NCBI RefSeq assembly: GCF_000745015.1
Contig: NZ_JQNA01000002.1
Location: forward strand, 2,356,001 to 2,420,000
DNA length: 64,000 nt
Direction of reading: 5' to 3'
Source: Burkholderia sp. 9120
GTDB lineage: Bacteria > Pseudomonadota > Gammaproteobacteria > Burkholderiales > Burkholderiaceae
Below the pieces are notes generated by a model. It had not been told where the DNA came from, did not search any database, and worked only from the letters and a program-made list of their open reading frames with translations. Shown here piece by piece: positions 34,424 to 44,191 of this stretch. Numbering within the stretch: the stretch's first letter is position 1; every line of letters starts with the position of its first letter. Position numbers and translations under genes: made by a program.

Positions 34424-35569
34424 TTACATCTTCACTACGTCGAGCAGCGTCTTCTTGCCGGCCTTGTAGTTGTACAGCGAGATCACGCCGTGTTGAAGGT
34501 CACCCTTCGAGTCGAACGTGGTTTCGCCGATCACACCCTTGTAATCCGTTGCCGGCATTGCTGCCAGGATCTTCGCCGGATCGGTCGAGTTAGCACGCTT
34601 CATAGCGTCGACGATGATGTACACAGCGTCATACGTGAACGGTGCGTAGATCTGGATCGGCTGACCGAAACGCTTCTGATACTTGGCGAGGAACGCCGGG
34701 CCGCCAGCCATCTTCTCGAGCGCCATACCGGCTTCCGAGCAGACGATGTTGTCGGTTGCGTCACCCGCCAGGTCAGCCAGCTTGTCAGTACACACGCCGT
34801 CGCCAGCCAGCACCTTCGCACGCAGGCCGAGCTGCTTGGCTTGCTTCGCGAACGGGCCGCCGGTTGCGTCCATACCGCCGTACATGATCGCGTCCGGGTT
34901 TTCGCCCTTGATCTTCGTCAGAATCGCGCGGAAGTCGACAGCCTTGTCGTTCGTCGCGTCATGCGACATCACGTTCAGGCCCAGCGACTTGGCGGTCTTT
35001 TCGAATTCGTTGGCGAGACCCTGGCCGTAAGCGGTCGAGTCGTCGACGATGGCGACGCTCTTCACTTTCAGGCCCTTGGCTGCGTAGTTAGCCAGTGCCG
35101 GACCTTGTTGCGCATCGGTCGCGACAACGCGGTACGTCGTCTTGAAACCTTGTTGCGTGTAAGCCGGGTTCGTTGCCGACGGCGAGATCTGAACGATGCC
35201 TGCATCGCTATAGATCTTCGAAGCCGGAATCGACGTACCCGAGTTCAAGTGACCAACCACGGCGACGACCTTATCGTCGACCAGCTTCTGCGCGACTTGC
35301 GTAGCAGTACGCGGGTCGGCTGCGTCGTCTTGTGCGTCGAGTTGCAGCGTGATTTTCTGGCCACCGATCGTGAGGCCCTTGGCGTTGATTTCTTCAACCG
35401 CCAGGCGCGCGCCGTTTTCGTTGTCTTTACCCAGGTGAGCGATACCGCCGGTCAGCGGTGCAACGTGGCCGATCTTGACGACCTGGTCAGCTGCCGCGGA
35501 AGTTGCCAACGTTGCGAACAGCATCGCCGCAGCGCTGATCGGCAACAGCTTTTGAATCTTGATGTTCAT
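34424..35569 (-). CDS. Branched-chain amino acid ABC transporter, periplasmic binding protein
   Basis: 381-residue type I periplasmic binding protein of the LivJ/LivK family. Signal peptide of about 24 residues (cleavage near SAAAD), then VVKIGHVAPLTGGIAHLGKDNENGARLAVEEIN, and ISPSATNPAYT and AIVDDSTAYGQGLA ligand-lobe segments. Start ATG (MNIKIQKLL) has GGAG 8 bases before it. No permease or ATPase genes are adjacent, so it is an orphan binding protein that would feed a transporter encoded elsewhere. Own terminator, so monocistronic. Confidence 0.93.
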   Translation of the reverse strand: MNIKIQKLLPISAAAMLFATLATSAAADQVVKIGHVAPLTGGIAHLGKDNENGARLAVEEINAKGLTIGGQKITLQLDAQDDAADPRTATQVAQKLVDDKVVAVVGHLNSGTSIPASKIYSDAGIVQISPSATNPAYTQQGFKTTYRVVATDAQQGPALANYAAKGLKVKSVAIVDDSTAYGQGLANEFEKTAKSLGLNVMSHDATNDKAVDFRAILTKIKGENPDAIMYGGMDATGGPFAKQAKQLGLRAKVLAGDGVCTDKLADLAGDATDNIVCSEAGMALEKMAGGPAFLAKYQKRFGQPIQIYAPFTYDAVYIIVDAMKRANSTDPAKILAAMPATDYKGVIGETTFDSKGDLQHGVISLYNYKAGKKTLLDVVKM

Positions 35570-35958
35570 GTAAGTCTCCAGTTTCGGTCCCAAAAACAAC
35601 GTAATCGCCCTGTGCCCCCGCTTCCCCTACACGTGTCGCTCAGTCCCGTGGACGACCACGCCGGTTGCATCGTTCATGCACTTGGCCAGCACGCCCGCCA
35701 ACCTGTTTGTGGCAGGCGGCAAACCGTACTTGCGCGCAAGTGTAGGCCATCAAATTAAATTGTGGGACTTTTTTGAGGAAGTGGGATCAACACTAATAGC
35801 GTTTATCCAACAGGCGCCGATTCCGTCTGGAGAGACTCGCTGGAGAGCACCAGCCCATGCGGGTTTCCGCTATGTCGGGCTTTCGTCTAACCGCGCGGCC
35901 TAAAGCTTTTCGCGACTTAAACCGTTAGTGTTTCAAATAGGCTTTGTGCTTAAAAATA
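35570..35958. other. Intergenic region upstream of the binding-protein gene
   Basis: About 390 bp. An AT-rich patch (35745-35775) is a plausible promoter area for the minus-strand binding-protein gene. No gene seen. Confidence 0.45.
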
Positions 35959-35990
35959 AGGCGCGCCGCCGGGCATCGCGGGGCGCGCCT
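35959..35990 (-). terminator. Rho-independent terminator after the nitronate monooxygenase gene
   Basis: AGGCGCGCC (35959-35967) and GGCGCGCCT (35982-35990); minus strand continues TTATTTTTAAG. Confidence 0.85.
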
Positions 35991-36003
35991 GAGGTATGCC
36001 GAA

Positions 36004-37107
36004 TCAGCGTTGTTGCGCGGCGATCCGCGACGTCGCCGCATGCCATTCCTGTTCGAGTTGCGCCATCAGTTCGGCGGCACTGATCCCCTCCGGGCGCGCG
36101 CGGCCGAGCGGTGCGCCCTGCCCCGACCAAAGCGACAGATAATCGGCGTTCTGCGCGCGACCCGCACTCTGCCGCAACTCCTGCGTCAATGCGTTTTGCA
36201 CCGGATACGGCGCGACCTTTTGCGCCGTATCGCTCAAACGCTGCATCAACGGATTGCGTATGCCGCGCGCATGTCGACCGGTGATGGCGCGCGTCACCGA
36301 GGTCGATGTATCCGACATGTCGCGCACGCGGGTTTTCCAGGCCTGGGGAATTGCGCTCTCGCGACAGGTGAGAAACGCGGTGCCCATGGCCGCGGCTTGC
36401 GCGCCGAGCGCGAGCGCGGCGACGATGCCACGGCCGTCCATGATGCCGCCCGCCGCGAGCACCGGCAGCCCGCTCGCGTCGACCAGTTGCGGCACGAGCG
36501 CGAGGGTGCCGACCAGCGCATCTTCGAACGCGCCGATGAAGGTGCCGCGATGCGCGCCCGCCTCCGCGCCTTGTGCCGCGATCGCATCCGCGCCCACGTC
36601 GCGCCAGGCGACGCCTTCGGCGGTATGCGTTGCCGTGCCTATTACATATAGACCGGCGTCATGCAAACGCGCGATGTCGTGCGCCGGCAGCAAGCCGAAC
36701 GTGAAGCTCGCCACCGGCACGCGCAACTCGATAAGCATCTCCAGTTGCGCGCGGAAATCCGGCGCGTAGCGTTCGAGCGGCTGGCCGGGCGGCAGGTCGA
36801 ACTCGGCGCGCAACGGGTCGATGGCTTCGAGCGCGCGCCGCACGGTGGCGTCGTCCGGCGCGGCCGGATCGAGCACGAACAGATTCACGCCGAACGGTCG
36901 ATCCGTCAGCGCGCGAATCGCCGCGACTTCGCTCGCGATCTTCTCCGGCTGCAATGCGGCGCCCGCCAGAAAACCGAGGCCGCCGGCATTCGAGACTGCG
37001 GCGACCAGCGCGGGCGTAGTCGCGCCGCCGGCCATGGGCGCCTGAACGACCGGCACGCGCAACGCGAAACGTTCAGCAAATGGTGTCACAAAACGGACTT
37101 CACTCAT
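36004..37107 (-). CDS. Nitronate monooxygenase (2-nitropropane dioxygenase family)
   Basis: 367-residue FMN TIM-barrel enzyme that oxidises alkyl nitronates such as propionate-3-nitronate. VVQAPMAGGATTPALVAAVSNAGGLGFLA (residues about 19-47) is the class I N-terminal motif. AGAHRG and LAAGGIMDGRGI bind FMN phosphate, and AMGTAFLTCRES follows. The His of GAEAGAHRG corresponds to the expected active-site area. Start ATG (MSEVRF) has AAGGAA upstream. Detoxification of nitro compounds is the likely role. Confidence 0.92.
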   Translation of the reverse strand: MSEVRFVTPFAERFALRVPVVQAPMAGGATTPALVAAVSNAGGLGFLAGAALQPEKIASEVAAIRALTDRPFGVNLFVLDPAAPDDATVRRALEAIDPLRAEFDLPPGQPLERYAPDFRAQLEMLIELRVPVASFTFGLLPAHDIARLHDAGLYVIGTATHTAEGVAWRDVGADAIAAQGAEAGAHRGTFIGAFEDALVGTLALVPQLVDASGLPVLAAGGIMDGRGIVAALALGAQAAAMGTAFLTCRESAIPQAWKTRVRDMSDTSTSVTRAITGRHARGIRNPLMQRLSDTAQKVAPYPVQNALTQELRQSAGRAQNADYLSLWSGQGAPLGRARPEGISAAELMAQLEQEWHAATSRIAAQQR

Positions 37108-37391
37108 GATCGGTTCCTTTGGGTCATGCGCTCGCGGCAACCGCAAGCCGATAGCTTCGACTGTATAGAGAGGGTCTGCGGACGGAAAATGAATAATCGA
37201 GAACGTTTCAATCGTCTTACGAGATTCATGCCGCGCGCGCGTTGTCAGCGTGCTTTCTCAGCGCGCGTCGGGGCTCGCTGCAGCGCATTTCTTTTTTTGG
37301 CAAACTGACCGCCCGCTTCAGGCATTCAGGCCTCCGGCATTCATTCAGACCGACCTCGTGCGAAAACGCACGCGGGTCTATGGAGAGCACC

Positions 37392-38090
37392 ATGAGCATC
37401 ACGTCCCGCTGGATCGACATTCCCGCCGGCAACGACAGTTTCGGCGGATACCTCGCGCTGCCCCAGGGCGGCAAGGGACCGGCCGTCATCATCATTCAGG
37501 AAATCTTCGGCGTGAACGGACATATCCGCTCGGTCGCGGATCAGTACGCGCAGGACGGCTATGTGGCGCTCGCGCCTGACGTGTTCTGGCGAGTGCAGCC
37601 GCGCGTCGAATTGACGTACGAAGGCGCGGATCGCGCGAAAGGCGTCGAACTGATGCAGAAGCTCAACGTCGACGAAGCCGTGTCCGACATCGGCGCAGCC
37701 GCCGCCGCATTGCGCGCGATGCCCGAAGTGACCGGCAAGCTTGCAGCGATCGGTTACTGCTTCGGCGGCCGGCTGGCTTATCTGGCAGCGGCGCAAGGCA
37801 CGCTCGACGGCGCGGTCGCTTACTACGGCGGCGGCATCCAGAATCAGCTCGACGAAGCCGCGAAGATCAAGGTGCCGATGCAATTCCATTACGGCGAACT
37901 CGACGCGCACATTCCGTTGTCCGCCGTCGGAGAGATTCAGGAGCGTTTCGCCGGCCGCGCCGACGCCGAGTTTCACATCTATCCGAATGCGGATCACGGC
38001 TTCAACTGCTCGGAGCGCGCGTCGTATAACCAGCGCGCGTCGGCGCTCGCGCATGGGCGCACGCTGACGTTTCTTGGCGAGCGGCTTTGA
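37392..38090 (+). CDS. Dienelactone hydrolase family protein
   Basis: 232-residue alpha/beta hydrolase. The catalytic triad sits at Cys123 (GYCFGG), Asp171 (GELDAHIP) and His202 (NADHGF), the same numbers as in the classic dienelactone hydrolase, with Glu37 in QEIFG. It converts dienelactones to maleylacetate in chloroaromatic breakdown, or related esters. No other chlorocatechol genes are nearby, so a general carboxymethylenebutenolidase role is as likely. GGAG precedes the chosen ATG; an upstream in-frame ATG exists 12 bp earlier. Confidence 0.92.
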   Translation: MSITSRWIDIPAGNDSFGGYLALPQGGKGPAVIIIQEIFGVNGHIRSVADQYAQDGYVALAPDVFWRVQPRVELTYEGADRAKGVELMQKLNVDEAVSDIGAAAAALRAMPEVTGKLAAIGYCFGGRLAYLAAAQGTLDGAVAYYGGGIQNQLDEAAKIKVPMQFHYGELDAHIPLSAVGEIQERFAGRADAEFHIYPNADHGFNCSERASYNQRASALAHGRTLTFLGERL

Positions 38091-38162
38091 TGTGCGCTTG
38101 AATCGCGCTTGATTGGCGCTTGATTGGCGTTTGATTCGCCTTTAACTCAGTTACTCTTCTGA

Positions 38163-38194
38163 AGACGGCGCGTCCGCGACTCGCCGTCTTTTTT
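38163..38194 (+). terminator. Rho-independent terminator after the dienelactone hydrolase gene
   Basis: AGACGGCG / CGCCGTCT stem followed by a T tract. Confidence 0.88.
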
Positions 38195-38306
38195 CATGTG
38201 CGGCGATTAGCCTGAAACCCGAACGACGCAACATCCAGTCGAACGGGTTGATCGGGCGCATGAAAAACCACCCGGTTCACCCTTCGAAAGCGAGGACTTC
38301 TCCGTC

Positions 38307-39824
38307 GTGCTATCAGACTATCTCGCCCATGACGCCATCGGCCTCGCCGAACTCGTGAGAACTCGCCAGGCGAGCGCTCGCGAGTTGCTCGACATCGCGA
38401 TCTCGCGAACCGAGGCCGTCAATCCCGCGATCAACGCCATCGTCCTGAAAGACTACGACGCGGCCCGTCACCGTGCATCGCGCGACGACGCGAGCCGGGC
38501 CAACGGCGCGGACCCCGCGGATAGCACGAGCGCGCAAGCAGCGTTGGCCGGCGTGCCGTATCTGATCAAAGACCTGGGCGCGCCGGTTGCCGGCTTGCGC
38601 ATGGCGATGGGCAGCCGCCACTATCGCCATTTCATTCCCACGGAAGACGCGCCCGTCGTCGCGCTCTCGAAAGCGGCCGGCCTCAACATCTTCGCCAAGA
38701 CCAGTACCTCCGAACTCGGTCAGATGCCTTATACGGAGCCCGAACTGTTCGGCGCGTGCCGCAATCCGTGGAGTCTCGACCACACACCGGGCGGTTCCAG
38801 CGGCGGCTCGGCGGCGGCGGTGGCTGCGGGCATCGTGCCGCTTGCGCATGCGTCGGACGGTGGCGGGTCGATCCGCATTCCCGCTTCGTGCTGCGGACTG
38901 TTCGGTCTCAAACCTTCGCGGGCTCGCGTGCCGCGCGTCGCGCCGCCGGGTGCCGGCGATCTCGGCGTCGATCACGCGGTCTCGCGCAGCGTGCGCGATA
39001 GCGCGTTGCTGCTCGATCTGCTGTCGGGTAATGCGCAGCGGCCACTCGGCGCGCCCGGCACTTTTCTCGGTGCGAGTCGCGAGCCGTGCAAGCCGCTGAA
39101 TATCGCGTACGTTACCGAGCCGATGCTGGCGCCCGTGCTCTCCGCCGACTCGCGCGCCGCGCTCGACGACGCCGCGCAGCTCGCCATCTCGCTCGGTCAC
39201 AACATCGAACCGGTTTCGCTCGGCATCGACTTCGCGACGGTTCGTCACGCGTTTCTTATGCTGTGGTCGGTGACAGCGGAAGAGCTGGTGCTGAACGCAG
39301 ATCGCATTACGGGCCGCAAACCGTCACGCAGCGAATTCGAAATTTCGACGTGGGCCATGGCGCACATGGGCCGCAAGCTCGGCGAGCGCGGCTTACCTTC
39401 CGCGCTCGAAGAACAACGCCGCATCACCGCACGCCTCACCGATCTGCTGAACCGCTACGACGTGGTGTTGTGCGCCACGCTGGCCGCGCCGCCGATCAAA
39501 ATCGGCGAGATGCATCCCACCTCGGCCGAGCGGATCCAGATGCGCGCGGTCAGCGCGTTGCCGATCGAGGCGCTCATGAAAAAGCTGCTGACCGAGGCGT
39601 CGAACAAAGCATTCGCGTGGGCGGGCTGCACGGAGCTGTTCAATCTGACGGGTCAACCGGCGATGTCGGTGCCGTTGTACTGGAATGCGCGGGGTTTGCC
39701 GGTTGGCGTGCAATTCGCCGCGCGTGAAGGCGGCGAAGCGACGCTGTTACGTCTGGCCGCGCAACTCGAAACGGCGCGGCCGTGGTTCGACAAGCGACCG
39801 CCGTTGATGCAGGCTCGGAGTTAG
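38307..39824 (+). CDS. Amidase (amidase-signature family)
   Basis: 505-residue amidase-signature hydrolase. The Ser-cisSer-Lys triad corresponds to Lys88 (YLIKDLGAP), the Ser pair 164/165 in [15 protein letters not shown] and Ser188 in [11 protein letters not shown]-terminal segments [15 protein letters not shown] and [10 protein letters not shown] are typical. GTG start with GAGGA upstream. It resembles 6-aminohexanoate-cyclic-dimer hydrolase/general amidases more than GatA (no gatB/gatC neighbours). Substrate unknown. Confidence 0.93.
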   Translation: MLSDYLAHDAIGLAELVRTRQASARELLDIAISRTEAVNPAINAIVLKDYDAARHRASRDDASRANGADPADSTSAQAALAGVPYLIKDLGAPVAGLRMAMGSRHYRHFIPTEDAPVVALSKAAGLNIFAKTSTSELGQMPYTEPELFGACRNPWSLDHTPGGSSGGSAAAVAAGIVPLAHASDGGGSIRIPASCCGLFGLKPSRARVPRVAPPGAGDLGVDHAVSRSVRDSALLLDLLSGNAQRPLGAPGTFLGASREPCKPLNIAYVTEPMLAPVLSADSRAALDDAAQLAISLGHNIEPVSLGIDFATVRHAFLMLWSVTAEELVLNADRITGRKPSRSEFEISTWAMAHMGRKLGERGLPSALEEQRRITARLTDLLNRYDVVLCATLAAPPIKIGEMHPTSAERIQMRAVSALPIEALMKKLLTEASNKAFAWAGCTELFNLTGQPAMSVPLYWNARGLPVGVQFAAREGGEATLLRLAAQLETARPWFDKRPPLMQARS

Positions 39825-39894
39825 ACCGTTAGATAGTTTGACAGTCGGATTGCACAGATCAGGCCTCAACGCCTGATTCGAATCGGACCACACG

Positions 39895-41187
39895 TCACGC
39901 CGGTTTTCGCCGCGCGTCGAGATCCGCGTGACGCTTGCCGGGAATGCACGCCACCGCGACGATCGACAGCGCCAATCCGCTCATCACGTAGTAGGTCGGC
40001 GCGAGCGGCGAGCCGGTCGTGTCGATCAGCCACGTCACGAGAAGTGGTCCGAAACCGCCAAACACCATCACCGCGACGTTATAGGCGAGCGATAAACCGA
40101 TCGAGCGCACGTTCGCCGGAAACAGTTCGGCGATCAACGCGCCGAACGGCCCGTAGTAGCCCGACAGCGTGATCGACAGAAGCGCCTGCACAAGGATCAG
40201 TTTCGACACGCTCGGCTCAGCCGCGAGCCACGCGAACAGCGGATAGATGATCGCGAGCGTGATTCCCAGCGACCACAGCGACAAACCCTTGCGCCCGATC
40301 CGATCCGACCATGCGCCGGCCAGCGGCGAAAGCACCATCAACAGCAGATTGCCGACGATCACCGCATAGAAAGATTGCGCGTAAGGCAGCTTGAGTTGCT
40401 TCACGGCAAAGGTCGGCAGATAACTGATCAGTACATAGACCGTTACTGTGAGCGCGATCACGGACCCGAGCCCGCACAGCACGTCGCGGCTATGGCTTTT
40501 GAAGACCTCACTGAGCGTCGCGCGTCGTGCGGTTTTTTGCGCGTGGAGAAAGGCCTCGGAGTCGGCCAGATTCCGGCGAATATAAAAACCGACCGGGCCG
40601 ATAATCAGGCCAATCACGAACGGCACACGCCAGCCCCAGGACTTCAACGCATCGGGCGATAAACCGTGCGAGATCGCCGCGCCCACCAACGCACCAAGCA
40701 GCAGCGCCGCCGCCTGGCTCGACATCTGCCAGCTACCGTAGAATCCACGTTTCGAGAACGGCGCCGCTTCGATCAGCAGCGCCGTCGAACTGCCGAATTC
40801 ACCGCCCGCGGAAAAGCCTTGCAGCAGACGCCCGAGCACGATCATCAACGGAGCGCCGATGCCGATCGCCGAATACGGCGGCGCAATCGCCAGCAGCAGA
40901 ATGCCGAGCGTCATCAGCGCGATGACGAGCGACAACGCCGCCTTGCGTCCCGCGCGATCCGCGTAGAGTCCGAGCACGATGGCGCCGATCGGCCGCATCA
41001 CAAACGCGACGCCGAAGGTCGCGGTGGTCAGGAGCAACGACGTGTAGTCGCTGCCCGCCGGAAAGAACAACTGCGCGATCACCACGGTTAGAAAACCGAA
41101 CACGGTGAAGTCGTACCATTCGAGCGCGTTGCCGATTACCGCCGCGACGACGGCGCGCGTATTGAAGCTCTTTGACGCGGGTGCCAT
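39895..41187 (-). CDS. MFS transporter, metabolite:H+ symporter (MHS) family
   Basis: 430 residues, 12 helices. The MHS signature starts at IGNALEWYDFTVFGFL (about 18-33), followed by RPIGAIVLGLYADRAGRKAAL and GRLLQGFSAGGEFGSS, both diagnostic for the ProP/citrate/shikimate symporter group. It takes up a dicarboxylate, betaine or aromatic acid with protons. GGAG lies 7 bases before the ATG. Transcribed towards, but not with, the amidase. Confidence 0.93.
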   Translation of the reverse strand: MAPASKSFNTRAVVAAVIGNALEWYDFTVFGFLTVVIAQLFFPAGSDYTSLLLTTATFGVAFVMRPIGAIVLGLYADRAGRKAALSLVIALMTLGILLLAIAPPYSAIGIGAPLMIVLGRLLQGFSAGGEFGSSTALLIEAAPFSKRGFYGSWQMSSQAAALLLGALVGAAISHGLSPDALKSWGWRVPFVIGLIIGPVGFYIRRNLADSEAFLHAQKTARRATLSEVFKSHSRDVLCGLGSVIALTVTVYVLISYLPTFAVKQLKLPYAQSFYAVIVGNLLLMVLSPLAGAWSDRIGRKGLSLWSLGITLAIIYPLFAWLAAEPSVSKLILVQALLSITLSGYYGPFGALIAELFPANVRSIGLSLAYNVAVMVFGGFGPLLVTWLIDTTGSPLAPTYYVMSGLALSIVAVACIPGKRHADLDARRKPA

Positions 41188-41358
41188 GCGAATCTCCAGC
41201 CGGCGAAATGGGTCCCGTGGTACGCCGTGTTCGCGCGAAGTGCGCGAGCGCGAACGTAGAAGAGCTACGTCAGTCGCAAGAATCGACTTGGAGTGTAAAG
41301 AGCGCACCCGCTGTTTTCAAGCAGCAATGCGCGCGGCGAAGCGGATAACGGCGGACAG

Positions 41359-41395
41359 CAAAAAGGCGTCTGTCGCAGGGAGCGGCAGACGCCTC
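41359..41395 (-). terminator. Rho-independent terminator after the HiPIP gene
   Basis: GGCGTCTG/CAGACGCC stem with minus-strand TTTTT downstream. Confidence 0.85.
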
Positions 41396-41475
41396 AATGA
41401 TCGAAGCTCGATCTCGCGCCGCGATGTTGCGGCGCACTTCGCGCGTCACTGAATGCGCGCGCGGTTCAAACGTAA

Positions 41476-41787
41476 TCAGGCCTTCTTGTTATATGCACTG
41501 CACCAACCCTTGCTGGCGACCTGCTTGCCCGCGAACATCGGGCAGCCGCCCCATGCGTCGGTGGGCTTGGCTTGATAGAAGCTGCAGTTGCCGCAGTCCT
41601 GGCCCGCTGCGTATTTCGCGAACTTGGCTTTGTCGACTTTGCTGGCGTCGGCCTTGTAGCCGAGTGCTTGTGCGGTCGGATCGGTTTCGGCAACTTTCGG
41701 TGCATCGGCAAAAGCCGAGCGCGACAGCGCGAACGTGGACGCCACACCAATGCTGGTGATCAAAAACGTACGACGGGAAGATTTCAT
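41476..41787 (-). CDS. High-potential iron-sulfur protein (HiPIP)
   Basis: 103 residues. Twin-arginine signal (MKSSRRTFLITS) cleaved after about residue 28. Mature HiPIP has four cluster Cys in DCGNC, GGCPMF and GWCSAY. It carries one [4Fe-4S] cluster and shuttles electrons in the periplasm. Exported folded by the Tat system, as the signal shows. Small monocistronic gene with its own terminator. Confidence 0.95.
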   Translation of the reverse strand: MKSSRRTFLITSIGVASTFALSRSAFADAPKVAETDPTAQALGYKADASKVDKAKFAKYAAGQDCGNCSFYQAKPTDAWGGCPMFAGKQVASKGWCSAYNKKA

Positions 41788-42041
41788 GGGGGACTCACTC
41801 CATTTATATAGAACTGATCGCCGTTCTAGTGACAGCGGTCCCCAAGGATAGCAACGAAGCCGTCGCGCGTGACGGCCCAAATGATAGAGATAACCGAATC
41901 GGTACGCCCCTGCGCCAGAATGTCGCGCGGGAGCTTGAGCAGAGATTGCGCGCGATGAGAATGACTCGCAAAGAGAGCGGTGCGTGGTCTCTTTGCGGCC
42001 GATTTGCTGCCTGTTAAAGCAAGCGATGAATCCCGCTCGAA

Positions 42042-43172
42042 CTACGCGCGCCCACTCAACTCGCAGACCCGCTGCGCGATCGCCAGCGACGCCGTCAATC
42101 CCGGCGACTCGATCCCGAACAGATTGACGAGCCCACGCACGCCATGCGCGGCCGGACCTTGAATCAGAAAGTCCGCAGCCGGTTCGCCCGGGCCGGAAAG
42201 CTTCGGACGAATCCCCGCATAGGCGGGTTGCAGCGCGTCGTCGGGTAGCGCGGGCCAATACGCGCGAATCGCCGCGTAAAACGATTCCGCGCGATGGGGA
42301 TCGACGTCGTAATTGATCGCGTCGACCCATTCGACGTCGGGCCCGAAACGCGTCTGACCGCCGAGATCGATTGTCAGATGCACGCCGAGGCCGGCTTCGT
42401 TCGGCATCGGATAGATCAGACGGCTGAATGGCGCGCGCCCCGAAATGCTGAAGTAATTGCCGCGCGCGAGATAAAGCGGCGGCACGTGACGCGCGTCGAG
42501 TCCGCGAATCTGCCGCGCTAACGCATTTGCTTGCAGACCCGCGCTGTTGATCACGCACGCGGCGCTGATCGTGGTCGGCGCGCTGCCGCCGACCTTGATG
42601 ATGAAGCGGCCGTTGCTCGCTTCGATCGCTTCGACCGGCGCGTGAAATGCGCACACCGCGCCGTCGCGTTCGGCATCGCCCTGAATCGCCAGCATCAGTT
42701 GATGACTATCGACGATACCCGTCTGCGGCGAGAACACCGCCTCGACACATTCGAGCGCCGGTTCGAGCGCTTGCGCCTGATCGCCGTCCATCCGCAACAG
42801 GTCGAGCACGCCGTTCTCGCGACCCTTGGCCATGATGCTTTCGAGCTGGGGAATCTGGTTGCGCGAGGTGGCGACCAGCAGTTTGCCGCAGCGTGAATGC
42901 GGCACGTTGTGCTCTGCGCAGAAGTCGTAAAGCATCTCGCGGCCGCGCACGCAGAGCGCCGCCTTCTGCGAGCCGCGTGGATAGTAGATACCCGCGTGAA
43001 TCACTTCGCTGTTGCGTGAGCTGGTGCCCACACCGATCGCTTCGGCGGCCTCCAGCACGATCACTTCACGCCCGCGCGCGGCCAGCGCGCGCGCCACTGC
43101 CAGACCGACCACACCCGCGCCGATCACTACACATTCGATTTGGTCCATGTCCCTTGACGCGGCTGACATCAC
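42042..43172 (-). CDS. FAD-dependent oxidoreductase (LhgO/DAO-like)
   Basis: 376 residues. The dinucleotide-binding motif [20 protein letters not shown] (near residue 14) and a second FAD motif ([15 protein letters not shown]) are typical of L-2-hydroxyglutarate oxidase and its relatives in the DAO superfamily. Ends with [20 protein letters not shown], also family-specific. It probably oxidises L-2-hydroxyglutarate or a similar 2-hydroxy acid. Start is uncertain: GTG 43172, ATG 43169 or ATG 43148; the first has the best-spaced GAGG. Confidence 0.88.
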   Translation of the reverse strand: MMSAASRDMDQIECVVIGAGVVGLAVARALAARGREVIVLEAAEAIGVGTSSRNSEVIHAGIYYPRGSQKAALCVRGREMLYDFCAEHNVPHSRCGKLLVATSRNQIPQLESIMAKGRENGVLDLLRMDGDQAQALEPALECVEAVFSPQTGIVDSHQLMLAIQGDAERDGAVCAFHAPVEAIEASNGRFIIKVGGSAPTTISAACVINSAGLQANALARQIRGLDARHVPPLYLARGNYFSISGRAPFSRLIYPMPNEAGLGVHLTIDLGGQTRFGPDVEWVDAINYDVDPHRAESFYAAIRAYWPALPDDALQPAYAGIRPKLSGPGEPAADFLIQGPAAHGVRGLVNLFGIESPGLTASLAIAQRVCELSGRA

Positions 43173-43302
43173 CGCGCGCTGCCTCGTTCACCCGATAGTG
43201 ATGAAGACAGGATGCGGCTATCGAGTGCCGCCCACCGCTCGCTGTCGAACGTTCCTGCCGTTTCTGCAACCGTTACGCAAATTGTACGACGCCGCACAGA
43301 CG

Positions 43303-43338
43303 CAAATGCCCGCCGTCGGGAACGACGGCGGGCATTTG
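43303..43338. terminator. 15-bp perfect hairpin, terminator-like
   Basis: CAAATGCCCGCCGTC pairs perfectly with GACGGCGGGCATTTG around a 6-nt loop. No T tract on either strand; it lies between the DUF4148 3' end and the oxidoreductase 5' end. It may stop minus-strand transcription or stabilise an RNA 3' end. The rest of the gap holds no gene. Confidence 0.6.
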
Positions 43339-43509
43339 AATTCGGTCTTCAGCGGGTCAAACGTAGCGGCCAGACAAATCAGTGTACGCCGTCGAAGCGT
43401 GTGGCGCTCACTTCTTCGCGGGGTCTCGCGACAGCCTGCGCGGCGCGTGCCGTGCGCCGACGCAGAGACATCGCAGCTTCAGCGCAGAGACAGCAAACCG
43501 CGCAAACGT

Positions 43510-43935
43510 TTAGTTCTGCGTGCTCACCGTACGGCGCGATGCTTCGACCACCGAACTCGTCGCTTGCGCGCGCGGCGGCGTGTAACCACCCAGCGCGAGT
43601 TGCTGCTGATAAGCAGGCGCGTTCGGGTTCACATTCAGTTCACCGTTGGCGCGAGCCTCGGCCAGTTCGGCTTTCACCTGAGCGCGCGTCTTCGGGCCGT
43701 TATCCGGCGTGGCGCGGACGCTGTCGGCGGAAACCGGCGCGTACGGATTCTGATTCAGTTCGCCGTCGGCGCGGGCCTGCACCACGTCGGCTTTAACCTG
43801 CGCGCGGCTCACACCGCTCGACTGCGTGTACGTAGCGACTTCGGGACGATACGAGGTTGCCGGACCATAGCCGCTCGCGAAAGCAGGGGCCGCGACAGCA
43901 ACGGAGAAAAGCAGAGCGAGGGAAGCGGTTCTCAT
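43510..43935 (-). CDS. DUF4148 domain exported protein
   Basis: 141 residues. Signal peptide of about 20 residues, then two copies of a roughly 25-residue unit: SRAQVKADVVQARADGELNQ and TRAQVKAELAEARANGELNV, each ending in NP(Y/N)AP. DUF4148 proteins are small, periplasmic, abundant in Burkholderiaceae and of unknown function. Start ATG has GGAAA upstream. Confidence 0.9.
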   Translation of the reverse strand: MRTASLALLFSVAVAAPAFASGYGPATSYRPEVATYTQSSGVSRAQVKADVVQARADGELNQNPYAPVSADSVRATPDNGPKTRAQVKAELAEARANGELNVNPNAPAYQQQLALGGYTPPRAQATSSVVEASRRTVSTQN

Positions 43936-44142
43936 GATGGTTTCCAATAGTCGTTGAATTCGGGTTCTGTGCCTGGCGAGTGACGTCTGGCGCGGTGGCT
44001 TAGACGTCATGTCGATGGAGCTCAGTGTATTCCCTGACTATCGAAAAATTGGACCGATTGAAAGCAACTTAAAGTCTCATAATCAGCAACAATTGCTGCG
44101 GCAATCTCCGCATTTACGGCAGGGATTCCCGCTTTGGCCGAT

Positions 44143-44168
44143 AAAAAAGCCGCTCGGAGGCGGCTTTT
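44143..44168 (-). terminator. Rho-independent terminator after the AAA+ ATPase gene
   Basis: AGCCGC-TCGGAG-GCGGCT with minus-strand TTTTTT. Confidence 0.88.
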
Positions 44169-44191
44169 CTACGAAAAACGGGCAAAAAACC

